From: Candidatus Magasanikbacteria bacterium GW2011_GWA2_56_11
Lineage (GTDB): Bacteria > Patescibacteriota > Patescibacteriia > Magasanikbacterales > UBA922
Assembly: GCA_001004885.1 (NCBI GenBank)
Contig: LCRX01000001.1
Coordinates: forward strand, 73,849-107,741
Length of the DNA: 33,893 nucleotides
Direction of reading: 5' to 3'
A program made the position numbers and the translations under genes. The notes under the pieces were generated by a model, which saw nothing but the letters and a program-made list of their open reading frames with translations, did not search any database and was not told the DNA's origin. Below, piece by piece: positions 22,405 through 30,456 of this stretch; the first letter of the stretch is position 1, and every line of letters begins with the position of its first letter.

Positions 22405-24147
22405 ATGGGGAGATTAGCCGGTTTTATTTTTCGCCATAAAATAACCGCCGTCATTGTTTTGGGTATTGCCGGCATCGCCGGCGTAATGGCGTGGCGGAGC
22501 CGGGCTTCGGACTCCGGCACTGCCGTTACCGTGTCTGTCGGGCGCGGCCGGGTTGTAGAGGAAGTGAGCGTTACGGGCAAGGCACAGGCGGCCGAAGCGG
22601 TCGACTTGGCCTTTGAGTCCGGCGGCAAGGTGGCGACGGTACGCGTCAAGGTGGGCGACAGGGTTTCGGCCGGCGCCATTATTTCGGAATTGGCCTCCGG
22701 CGACCTGGCCGCGAATATCCGTCGGGCCAACGCCAGTATCGTGAGCGCGCAGGCCGATGTTTCCCATTATGCCGCGATAGTCGAATCGGAAAAAGTGAAA
22801 CTGGCCGAGTTGGAGCGCGGACCCCGTCCCGAAGAAGTGCGGATAGCCGAATCGGCGGTGGCAAGCGCTATTACCGCCCTTGACGACGCCCGCGAAGCTT
22901 TGGTTAAAACCCAAGAAAAGGCGGACCACAGCCTGGCTGTCCTGTATGAATCGGTTGACGAGGTGATCCACGAAGCCTACTCCAAAGCCAGTGAAGCGCT
23001 TGATAAGCAAGTGGCGCCGTTATTCACCGGTGTCCCGGGAAATGAGCGGCTGTCTTTTATTGTTAATAGCCAACAGACGGAATTTGACGCGACTGTCAGA
23101 AAGTCCGCCGCCGATCGGACGCTTTCGGACATTAACATTAACATCTCCGGGCTGGGCAGCGATGAAGCCAGCCGGGACGCCGCTCTTTTGAGAGCGAAAT
23201 CCGGTTTAGTCTCGCTGCGTTCTTTTTTTGACTTTTTAGGTAGCGCGGTAGAAAATTCATCTCTCTCCGCATCCGATCGCCAGACTTACTCCGGCTATAT
23301 CGCTTCCGCTCGGACGCTCAATGACAGCGCTATTTCTCTTTTGACGGGCCGGCAGCAGGATATCTCCGAACAGCGCGTGGACAACTTACAGACCGTGCAG
23401 TCGGCCGAGACCGCGGTAAATGCGGCCGAACGCGCTCTGGAAACCAAGCGGCGCGAACTGGAATTGAAACAAGCCGGGTCCAGCGCCGAAGAGGTGGCCG
23501 CCCAAAGAGCGCGCCTCAAGCAGGCAGAGGCCAATTTGGCCTCTGCCCGGGCCCGGATAGCCCAGGCCGCCGCGGACCGCGACGGCGCCCAAGCCAATTA
23601 CGCCAAAACCGTACTGCGCTCACCGATTGCCGCCCTGGTAACTAAGGTGGATTTGGAGGTGGGTGAGATCGTGCCGCCGAACCAAACCGGAGTGGTTCTC
23701 ATGTCGGAAGCCCAATACGAGATCGAAGCCTTTGTCCCGGAGGCGGATATTGCCAAAGTGGCCTTCGGGCAGACGGCGCGTGTAACGCTCGATGCCTATG
23801 GCGATGCCGTTACGTTTGCGGCGGCGGTTACCCACATCGATCCGGCCGAAACCGTGATCGAGGGTGTGGCCGCTTACCGGGTAGAGCTGCAGTTCTCCGA
23901 CAAAGATGAGCGGGTCAAAAGCGGGCTTACGGCTAATGTGGATATTGTTACCCAAGAGAAGGGCGATGTCCTGGTTTTGCCTGTTAGGGCTGTTACCGCA
24001 AAAAATGGCGGCCAGTTCGTGGCCGTAATGGGAGCTGGGGGCGAACCGGTGGAACGGCGGATAGAGACAGGTGTCCGCTCTGTTGACGGCCTGGTAGAGA
24101 TAGTCTCCGGACTCGCCGAGGGCGAGACAGTGGTCCTCGACCGTTGA
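22405..24147 (+). CDS. Membrane-fusion (HlyD/MacA-like) efflux adaptor protein
   Basis: 580 residues. An N-terminal membrane helix (about residues 12-30), a biotinyl-lipoyl-like half (AFESGGKVATVRVKVGDRV), a very long alpha-helical hairpin (about 95-390) rich in Ala/Glu/Arg heptads, the second lipoyl half (VLRSPIAALVTKVDLEVGEIV), and beta-barrel and membrane-proximal domains (VRAVTAKNGGQFVAV to GLAEGETVVL). The coiled-coil hairpin is longer than the usual about 150-200 residues. Adaptors of this kind link an inner-membrane pump (MacB, RND or ABC type) to the cell exterior. No pump gene is adjacent; gpmI follows after 37 bases. An upstream TTG at 22399 is not favoured because ATG 22405 has the CCT context. 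Confidence 0.88.
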   Translation: MGRLAGFIFRHKITAVIVLGIAGIAGVMAWRSRASDSGTAVTVSVGRGRVVEEVSVTGKAQAAEAVDLAFESGGKVATVRVKVGDRVSAGAIISELASGDLAANIRRANASIVSAQADVSHYAAIVESEKVKLAELERGPRPEEVRIAESAVASAITALDDAREALVKTQEKADHSLAVLYESVDEVIHEAYSKASEALDKQVAPLFTGVPGNERLSFIVNSQQTEFDATVRKSAADRTLSDININISGLGSDEASRDAALLRAKSGLVSLRSFFDFLGSAVENSSLSASDRQTYSGYIASARTLNDSAISLLTGRQQDISEQRVDNLQTVQSAETAVNAAERALETKRRELELKQAGSSAEEVAAQRARLKQAEANLASARARIAQAAADRDGAQANYAKTVLRSPIAALVTKVDLEVGEIVPPNQTGVVLMSEAQYEIEAFVPEADIAKVAFGQTARVTLDAYGDAVTFAAAVTHIDPAETVIEGVAAYRVELQFSDKDERVKSGLTANVDIVTQEKGDVLVLPVRAVTAKNGGQFVAVMGAGGEPVERRIETGVRSVDGLVEIVSGLAEGETVVLDR

Positions 24148-24184
24148 AAGCGCGCCTAGGCGCCTTTCGGCCAACTGACGCTTT

Positions 24185-25702
24185 ATGCCGGCCAAAATTC
24201 TTCTTCTTATTCTTGACGGCTGGGGTCTGTCTTCCGCGTACCGGCACAACGCTATTGCCGCCGCCCGTCCGCCGTTTTGGCAATCTCTTGTCGAGCGTTA
24301 TCCGCCGGCCGTGCTGGCCGCCAAAGAGGACGCGGTAGGCCTGCCCCCAGGATGTCTCTCCGGTTCCGAGGTCGGTCATATGACTATCGGGGCGGGACGG
24401 GTGGTTTGGCACAGCGTCGCGGCTATTGACCGGGCTATTGCTTCGGGCGAGTTTTACCAAAAAGAGGAACTCAGAGAGGTGGGGACTTATTTGCGTGCGT
24501 CCGGAGGCAAGCTCCACTTGATGGGTCTTTTGAGCACCGGCGGTATTCACGCTCACGTGAACCACCTGAAAGCTCTGATTGAGTGGGCCAACCGCGGCGA
24601 AATTGGCGCGGTTGCCCTGCATCTTTTTCTCGATGGGCGGGATATGCCGCCCGCGAGCGCGGCCGAACTGCTGGAAGCCGAAATCACTCCCGAGCTTAGC
24701 GACCGCGTCCGGATCGCCACCTTATCAGGCCGGTCAATCGCCATGGACCGAACCGAACGATGGGAACGGACGCTCTTAACCTGGCAGACGCTTACCTCCC
24801 AGTCCGGAATTTCCGCCAAGCGTCCGGCCGATCATCTGCGCGCTCAATATCGCGAGGGAATAACCGATGAGTTTGTTCAGCCGATACGATTTGACTCGGC
24901 GGCGGTCCGGGACAATGACGCTATCGTCTGCTTCAATTTTCGCGCCGACCGCATGCGCCAGCTAGTGCGTCTGGCCACCGGGCGCGCTCCGCGAGCCGTG
25001 CAGGCGCACGCTTGGTTGCCGGCCAGTCTGCGTCTTTGGAGCCTGACCGAATATGACGACGAATACGCCGACGTGCTTGTACTTTTTTCGCCGGAGAGGC
25101 CGGTAAATACGGTCGGAGAATGGATCGCCAAGCAGGGCATGGCGCAGTTTCGATGCGCGGAAACGGAAAAGTACGCCCATATTACGTATTTTTTAAACGG
25201 CGGCCGGGAAGATAGTTTTGCCCGCGAAGAGAGACTGCTCGTGCCTTCGATCGGGTTGTCCAATTACGCGTCGCAGCCGGAAATGAGTTTGTGGGAAGTA
25301 ACCGCCATGGTCGAACGCGTACTCGCCGCCGGCCGCCATGAATTCGTTGTCGCCAACCTGGCCAACGCCGATATGGTGGGTCATAGCGGAGACTGGACAG
25401 CGGCCATAAAAGCCGTCCGGGCGGTTGACGCGGCGCTCTCGCGCCTTGTGCCGGCGGCACAGGCGAATGGATACACGGCCGCTATCACTTCCGACCATGG
25501 CAATATCGAGTGTATGGCAAACAACGGAGAACCGCATACCGCGCATACTTACAATGATGTGCCGTTTATTGTGGCCAATCCAAACATTCGCCTCGAGCCG
25601 CGCGGGGCGCTGTACCAGGTGGCGCCGACTATTCTTAGGCTAATGCGGCTAACGCCGCCGGAAGAAATGACGCGCCGGACTCTGCTGACCGGTCCGGCTT
25701 GA
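24185..25702 (+). CDS. gpmI: 2,3-bisphosphoglycerate-independent phosphoglycerate mutase
   Basis: 505 residues, the normal length of iPGM, which interconverts 3- and 2-phosphoglycerate in glycolysis using two Mn ions. Visible: LILDGWG, the phosphoserine loop SGSEVGHMTIGAGRVV (Ser61), DGRDMPPASA, AMDRTERWER (family usually AMDRDxRWER), CFNFRADRMRQL, EKYAHITYFLNGGRE, NADMVGHSGD and TSDHGNIE, which together supply both metal sites. A palindrome overlapping the adaptor stop (24146-24168, core GCGCCTAGGCGC) may be a weak terminator just upstream. The gene converges on the minus-strand DUF2267 gene with a 15-base gap and no obvious terminator. Confidence 0.96.
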   Translation: MPAKILLLILDGWGLSSAYRHNAIAAARPPFWQSLVERYPPAVLAAKEDAVGLPPGCLSGSEVGHMTIGAGRVVWHSVAAIDRAIASGEFYQKEELREVGTYLRASGGKLHLMGLLSTGGIHAHVNHLKALIEWANRGEIGAVALHLFLDGRDMPPASAAELLEAEITPELSDRVRIATLSGRSIAMDRTERWERTLLTWQTLTSQSGISAKRPADHLRAQYREGITDEFVQPIRFDSAAVRDNDAIVCFNFRADRMRQLVRLATGRAPRAVQAHAWLPASLRLWSLTEYDDEYADVLVLFSPERPVNTVGEWIAKQGMAQFRCAETEKYAHITYFLNGGREDSFAREERLLVPSIGLSNYASQPEMSLWEVTAMVERVLAAGRHEFVVANLANADMVGHSGDWTAAIKAVRAVDAALSRLVPAAQANGYTAAITSDHGNIECMANNGEPHTAHTYNDVPFIVANPNIRLEPRGALYQVAPTILRLMRLTPPEEMTRRTLLTGPA

Positions 25703-25717
25703 CACCTCGAGCGCCCA

Positions 25718-26137
25718 TCAGAATAACTCCGCGATGTCGGCCGGTATTTCTTTGCGGATTTTTTCCGCTTCGCCCGGACTCATGTGTTCGAGTATAACCT
25801 GTAAAGCGTACGAAACCAGGCCTTCGAAATCGATCTCGAGGGAAAAGGGGAATTCGCTGCGAATATGGTCCAGGAAATCGGTTCGGTGCATCCTTAGGGG
25901 AAGATTCGCCGGCCGCCAGCCTTCGTAAAACACGCCTTGCAGGATGAGCGGCAACTGGGCCGCGAAATGCGCCGCTTGTTCGACAGTAAAACGGTCCCGC
26001 AGAGCATGCAGCACGCCGCGGACGATGGCGTATGATTGTTGTCGCCTTTCCGTCCAGCCGAATTCGTCTTCTATGTCGCGTAAAATAGCGATGGTTTTTT
26101 GGATCGAAGCGTCGAGCGAGCTTACATTGGTGGTCAT
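25718..26137 (-). CDS. DUF2267-domain protein
   Basis: 139 residues from the ATG at 26137; an upstream TTG at 26155 is an alternative. The helical sequence with RGVLHALRDRFTVEQAAHFAA and QLPLILQGVFYEGWRP is the DUF2267 core. The family consists of small all-helical cytoplasmic proteins of unknown function, often in stress-related neighbourhoods. A good minus-strand promoter lies at 26165-26193, giving a leader of about 20 bases. It is a single-gene unit converging on gpmI. The function cannot be inferred further. Confidence 0.8.
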   Translation of the reverse strand: MTTNVSSLDASIQKTIAILRDIEDEFGWTERRQQSYAIVRGVLHALRDRFTVEQAAHFAAQLPLILQGVFYEGWRPANLPLRMHRTDFLDHIRSEFPFSLEIDFEGLVSYALQVILEHMSPGEAEKIRKEIPADIAELF

Positions 26138-26164
26138 ACGCAGGGTGTTAAACAATATCCAGGT

Positions 26165-26193
26165 AGCATAGGCGCCCGCGTTTGCCGGGTCAA
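26165..26193 (-). promoter_or_regulatory. Promoter of the DUF2267 gene
   Basis: On the complement: TTGACC (26188-26193), a 17-base spacer and TATGCT (26165-26170). Confidence 0.75.
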
Positions 26194-26378
26194 GGGAGGT
26201 GTCCGGTATCTCTCACCGGTAGATTTCGCGTATGCGACTCGGCCCTAAGTAAGTGCCGCGGGTGCCAGGCGTCAAAAATACTGAAGGAAAGCGGCATCAC
26301 CTGTTTTTGAACTTATGCCCAATGAACGTCCCAGTTAATTGGCAGATTATTTTTGGGAGTAGGCCCTAAATACTTTGT

Positions 26379-26816
26379 ATGGCCCAAGTGAGTACGGTCA
26401 AAGTCAGCTATACCGCCACGCACCCGGCTGTCCAGGCTTATAATGTTTTGCATGTCGGCTTTTTTCTGCTGCCTGTTATTGCCGGTCTGGACAAGTTTTT
26501 TGAACTCTTGGCGAGATGGGGAATTTATTTGGCCCCGGCGATTCCCGCCGCTCTGGCCGTCAGTCCGCAGGTGATTATGTATGCTGTCGGGATTATTGAA
26601 ATTTCTATCGGTATAATAGTACTGGCCCGGCCGCGCGTCGGCGGGTATTTAGCCGCAGTTTGGCTGTGGCTCATCATCACTAATCTGCTTATTCAGGGCG
26701 TTTACTACGACATTGCTTTGCGGGATTTTGGTCTCTCTTTGGCGGCCCTGGCCCTAGCGCGCTTAGCCGAAGCAGACGGCGAAGAATATACCGAAGTAAG
26801 CGGACGGGCGGAATGA
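26379..26816 (+). CDS. DoxX-like small membrane protein
   Basis: 145 residues with four hydrophobic segments (about 25-45, 55-70, 72-93, 95-130). LPVIAGLDKFFELL and the VGIIEISIGIIVLARPRVGGYLAA run resemble the DoxX/DoxD-like four-helix fold, a family with varied, mostly unknown membrane redox or terpene-quinone associated roles. No catalytic residue can be singled out. The gap before it (26194-26378) has no gene; I see no clear promoter, only an AT-rich TAAATACTTT segment right before the ATG. The next gene follows after 27 bases, so they may be co-transcribed. Family call moderate. Confidence 0.6.
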   Translation: MAQVSTVKVSYTATHPAVQAYNVLHVGFFLLPVIAGLDKFFELLARWGIYLAPAIPAALAVSPQVIMYAVGIIEISIGIIVLARPRVGGYLAAVWLWLIITNLLIQGVYYDIALRDFGLSLAALALARLAEADGEEYTEVSGRAE

Positions 26817-26843
26817 ACGACAGAGCGTCCGCCTAGCTCAAAT

Positions 26844-27365
26844 ATGAAAATTACCAGTAATTTGCCCCAATTTTCCGGACGCCCCTATCTAATCATCGTG
26901 GCCGGGCGTCAGGAAGCCAAATTTTATCTCGCCGGGAACAGTGTCATCCGCACTCTGGAATCATTTCGGGTACGTACTCCGCTCTATTCCGATCGCGAGG
27001 GATTTTTCGAGGCCAGCGGCCGCATGGGCGTGATTCGCTCCGGTTCAGCGTACGAGCCGCCCAAAGAAGCCGTGATCCAGGAATTTATCCGCGGTCTCAA
27101 GGAACATTTGGCCGCCATCGAAGCTGCCGAAGAAATCGCCAGCGCGGCCGTTTTTGCCCCCAATTACATGAAGGGCTATATCCGTTCCGCTTTGTCTGCC
27201 AGTCTGGAGCAGCGGCTGGAATTGGTGGTCGAGGGGAACTTTTACCGCTCTCCGCCTTTGGCGTTGTGGCGTAAAATATGGGAAAACCGGGAGCCCCGCG
27301 CGGTTAAGCCCCGAAGCGGCGAGGCGGACAATTTGTGGCATCGAGGGGCCAAACCGCCGCCATGA
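26844..27365 (+). CDS. Protein of unknown function, possibly baeRF/host-attachment-like
   Basis: 173 residues, cytoplasmic. The opening strand RPYLIIVAGRQEAKFYLAG recalls the start of bacterial eRF1-like (baeRF) and host-attachment proteins (hydrophobic strand, G-R, then A-x-F/L-Y). The helix EHLAAIEAAEEIASAAVFAP followed by MKGYIRSALSASLEQRLELVVEGNF resembles their second half. This is a weak, fold-level resemblance, and I would not give a function. It is probably the second gene of a pair with the DoxX-like gene, which ends 27 bases upstream. The start ATG 26844 has T at -1. A large hairpin begins 10 bases after the stop. Confidence 0.5.
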   Translation: MKITSNLPQFSGRPYLIIVAGRQEAKFYLAGNSVIRTLESFRVRTPLYSDREGFFEASGRMGVIRSGSAYEPPKEAVIQEFIRGLKEHLAAIEAAEEIASAAVFAPNYMKGYIRSALSASLEQRLELVVEGNFYRSPPLALWRKIWENREPRAVKPRSGEADNLWHRGAKPPP

Positions 27366-27375
27366 TTTTTTTAGG

Positions 27376-27443
27376 CCGCTCTCATCACCAGCCGGCGCAT
27401 CCGCCCCCTCCACGCGGACGGCACCGGCTGGTGATGAGGGCGG
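27376..27443. other. Large hairpin between convergent genes
   Basis: A 20-base-pair stem (27376-27395 with 27424-27443, one G-T pair) with an inner 5-pair stem (27400-27404 with 27414-27418). It separates the + strand gene ending at 27365 from the minus-strand prenyl synthase ending at 27444. A T-run lies upstream of it on the + strand, but no U tract follows in either direction, so it is not a textbook terminator. Confidence 0.75.
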
Positions 27444-28496
27444 TCAGCGCCGGCGAACCAGATTGTCTTGGATCAACCGGCGCATTGCCCAATGATAACG
27501 CGCGGATATGGCGAGACTGGGAATCATGGCACCGGCTTTTTTGCTGTACGCGGTCATTAATTTTTTGATGTCGGCGCGCGCTGAGTACTTCTCGGCTAGC
27601 TGTTTGACGAGGATGATGTCGTCGGGGGAGGCGTCTCGATTTCCGAATATCGTCTCCAGCCGGGCGCGCACGCGCGGCGTCGCTTGGCGCGTCAGATACG
27701 ACCGGAGCAAGGTTTGTTTGCCGGCGCGGATATCGGAGCCTGCCGGTTTGCCGGTTTGGGATTCTTGGCCGAATAGTCCCAGGTCGTCATCTTTGAGTTG
27801 GAATACGAGCCCTAGATATGCGCCGAAACGTCCGAGCTGTTTTAATTCTTTGTCCGGCTGTCCGGCCAGGAGGGCGCCGAGCATGAGCGGCAGCGAGAAG
27901 GTGTACCGGGCGGTTTTGTAAAGGTACAGCCGCGTTATTTGGGCTGGACAGACCCTGGCGCGCGTGGCGCCGAGTTCCACGTCCGACATCTGAGCCAAGA
28001 TTACTTGGCTATATTCTTCCGTGGTTATTCTTGCTAGCCGTTTTTGTCGAGCCGTATCAGGGCTAATCTTGGCAATAATTCCCTGGGCTAAGAAAAAGCA
28101 GAGATCGGCGAGACAAATAGCCAAACTAAGGCCGAAATGAGGACAATCCCTCAGCCTTTTGGCCTCGCCCATAATAGAGAGCTCACGATGGATGGCCGGA
28201 CGGCAGCGTCTTTTATCGTCTCGATCCATAATATCGTCATGAATTAACAGCCCCGCGTGCATAATCTCTGTCGCTGCCGCCAGGGGATAAACGGCGGTTT
28301 CGGCGTCTCCGCAGTACCAGCGGTGGGCGCGTATAAGCAGAGAACCGCGCCATAGTTTACCGCCGGTAGAAAAGCGTTCGATTATGCGGCCGGCCTCCGC
28401 GCCCCAGGGCTGGCGCCGAAGCAGTACTTGCTCTTGTCTAAGGACAGTCCGTATTTCGCGGATCAGCCGTTTTTTGTCTTGCGCTTCGCTGGCCAT
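27444..28496 (-). CDS. Trans-isoprenyl diphosphate synthase (GGPP/FPP synthase-like)
   Basis: 350 residues. The first Asp-rich motif IHDDIMD (Asp87, Asp88, Asp91) is followed by KRRCRP. The conserved HAGLLIHDD approach, QMSDVELGA and the second motif FQLKDDDLGLFG (Asp236-238) followed by TGKPAGSDIRAGKQTLL are the pattern of actinobacterial-type short polyprenyl synthases that end the second motif in Gly. The enzyme condenses IPP with allylic diphosphates to a C15-C25 product; chain length is not readable. It starts 4 bases after the terpene synthase-like gene and is the last gene of that operon, so it very probably supplies its substrate. Confidence 0.92.
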   Translation of the reverse strand: MASEAQDKKRLIREIRTVLRQEQVLLRRQPWGAEAGRIIERFSTGGKLWRGSLLIRAHRWYCGDAETAVYPLAAATEIMHAGLLIHDDIMDRDDKRRCRPAIHRELSIMGEAKRLRDCPHFGLSLAICLADLCFFLAQGIIAKISPDTARQKRLARITTEEYSQVILAQMSDVELGATRARVCPAQITRLYLYKTARYTFSLPLMLGALLAGQPDKELKQLGRFGAYLGLVFQLKDDDLGLFGQESQTGKPAGSDIRAGKQTLLRSYLTRQATPRVRARLETIFGNRDASPDDIILVKQLAEKYSARADIKKLMTAYSKKAGAMIPSLAISARYHWAMRRLIQDNLVRRR

Positions 28497-28500
28497 ATTT

Positions 28501-30453
28501 TTAGACTGCGCAACGTTTAATAAATTGCCTTATTTTGAGGGCCTCAACCTCAGCCGCGGACGCGGCTTGGACCATTCGGTCGGCCATGCGCGCCAAATAG
28601 TCAGGATTTTTTATATAGACGGCGCTCGACAAGATATCCTGGGCTTTTTTCGCTTCCCGCAGGATTAGTTGGTTTCCCTCGGCCAGAACTTCGTGCCAGA
28701 ACAAAGAACGGAGACGTTCTTTGTTTGCGGCCAGGGTAATGCTTCCGTTGTCCCCGTGCTTCTTTGAGAATTTACGCAGGAGGAGCGCCACTATAGGCGT
28801 GATTCTTCCCTGGTCCAGGTCTTCTTCCCAGTCGTGGATATCGTCGTGTATTTGGCGCGCCCCCAGGTAGTGCCGCATGAATTTGATGGTTTGTTCGACT
28901 TCCGGTCCGGTCGGAGAGTAACCGGATAACACGGTTACTGCCGCTACCCCAGCGGCATGTCCGAGAGAGCGATTGGCCCAGAGGCTCAAATCGGCGAACT
29001 CCGGCAGGGGGTTGAAATTAAAGACGCCTTCTGTGTGTTCGGCTCGGGCGTTGGTCAGTTCCCAATAGTTGGCTTCTTCGAGCTGGTCGAGAATACCGTG
29101 GAATAGGGCCAGGGCCTCGGGGTGGCTCGCAAACAGCTTGCTATACACCGCGGTAACATTTCTTAGGCAAAGATTGGCAACTGGCAGGAGGCGTTCGCTC
29201 CGGCCGCCATCCATAATGCGATCGTAAATGGTGTACGCTATCCAGCCCATCATATTGGCGCGACCGAGTTCGGTGAGACTGTGGTCGCGTATTTGGTTCG
29301 GAGTCTCCAGCGCTTGAGCCGCATAATACGGGAGGAGACCGATTTCTTGGTCAGTATCTTGGCGCAGAACCATGGCCAGACAATCAAGCCCGGCTGTTTG
29401 CATATCTGGTCCGCAACTGGCGAAGCAGCGGGCGGTTTCTCGTGTAATACGGTCGTACAACTGATGTGCCCTGCTCCGGAGTGGGACAGTCGGCCGCTGG
29501 CGGGGCAGACTTCGATAAAGCGCCAGAGCCTCCAGCCTGGCGGCGGCCGAGAAAGCGCGAGAACCGGAATACCAGACAGTGTTGGCAGCGGTTTTTTCAA
29601 TGACGTAGGCGTACGGTCTGTCCCAGACATTTGTCGGCCAGGCCAGCAAAGACTGTATTCCGGATTCAATCATATTGAGCGGGGACTGACAGCGTATCAG
29701 GGCCGACACCATGAGCGCCGTAAAGAATGGATTCAGCCAAATCCCCGGGCCAGTTTGCCGCGCGGCGATAGCCCCTGTGAGCTGAATTCGCCGGCCGCTG
29801 CCATGGCTGCGGGCCAGGGCGTACAAAACCGGGTAAGGGCTAAAGTAGAAAGGGGACTGCGGAGGATCGCCGGATAGCGCCTCGTCGAGGTAGCGTTCCA
29901 ATGGCGGCAGGGTTACCCCGTAAAGGCTAAGAAAGTAGGCGATATTACTGTTGACCACCACGTCTACGTTGCCAGTTTTTTCCGGGGCGCAGTCGGCCGC
30001 GGCCCAGGTGTAGTAGGGCCCGCCGAGTTTTACTTCCAGCCTGGACAGCAGCATCGTAATCTCGGCTAGCGTCTCTCCGGTGATAGCTTCGGGCCGGAGT
30101 CGGGTGAGCGCGGATAGACCTAGACAAGTATCATCCAAATCATCGGGCAGGCGTTCGCCGGGCGGCAAAACACTGTCTCTCGTCCAGTAATTATACGACG
30201 AGCCCTCGCGGCGTTCGGCACAGAGAAAGTCGGCCAGCCGCTCTTGGGCCGGAAAATAGTCTGCCTCAGTTATCTCGGCCAACGACAGGGCGATTGATGA
30301 AGCATAGAACGTGGTTTGGCGCTCTTGCGGAGCCAGAGATAAGTCCTTGTCATAGCTGGTGGTGCTCTTAAAGCTGCCGTTGGCATTTTGTTCCTCATGG
30401 AGACAATTAATAACAAGAGCGCACTCTCGGCGCCACTGTTCTAAGCTTACCAT
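28501..30453 (-). CDS. Terpene synthase-like protein with class II (DxDD) and class I (DDxxD-type) motifs
   Basis: 650 residues, no signal peptide. Residues 1 to about 390 look like the alpha/alpha-barrel beta domain of terpene cyclases: a QW-like motif QNANGSF (22-28), then LPDDLDDTCLGLSAL with DxDD at 105-108, the site where class II cyclases protonate a double bond. Residues about 400-650 look like a class I alpha domain: GWIAYTIYDRIMDGG (Asp411, Asp415) and ARQIHDDIHDWEEDLDQGRIT (Asp537, Asp538, Asp541, Asp545), which would bind Mg and ionise the diphosphate. It lies between a sensor kinase (3 bases upstream) and a prenyl diphosphate synthase (4 bases downstream). A bifunctional terpene or diterpene cyclase is the best inference; the product is unknown, and one domain may be structural only. 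Confidence 0.78.
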   Translation of the reverse strand: MVSLEQWRRECALVINCLHEEQNANGSFKSTTSYDKDLSLAPQERQTTFYASSIALSLAEITEADYFPAQERLADFLCAERREGSSYNYWTRDSVLPPGERLPDDLDDTCLGLSALTRLRPEAITGETLAEITMLLSRLEVKLGGPYYTWAAADCAPEKTGNVDVVVNSNIAYFLSLYGVTLPPLERYLDEALSGDPPQSPFYFSPYPVLYALARSHGSGRRIQLTGAIAARQTGPGIWLNPFFTALMVSALIRCQSPLNMIESGIQSLLAWPTNVWDRPYAYVIEKTAANTVWYSGSRAFSAAARLEALALYRSLPRQRPTVPLRSRAHQLYDRITRETARCFASCGPDMQTAGLDCLAMVLRQDTDQEIGLLPYYAAQALETPNQIRDHSLTELGRANMMGWIAYTIYDRIMDGGRSERLLPVANLCLRNVTAVYSKLFASHPEALALFHGILDQLEEANYWELTNARAEHTEGVFNFNPLPEFADLSLWANRSLGHAAGVAAVTVLSGYSPTGPEVEQTIKFMRHYLGARQIHDDIHDWEEDLDQGRITPIVALLLRKFSKKHGDNGSITLAANKERLRSLFWHEVLAEGNQLILREAKKAQDILSSAVYIKNPDYLARMADRMVQAASAAEVEALKIRQFIKRCAV

Positions 30454-30456
30454 AGG

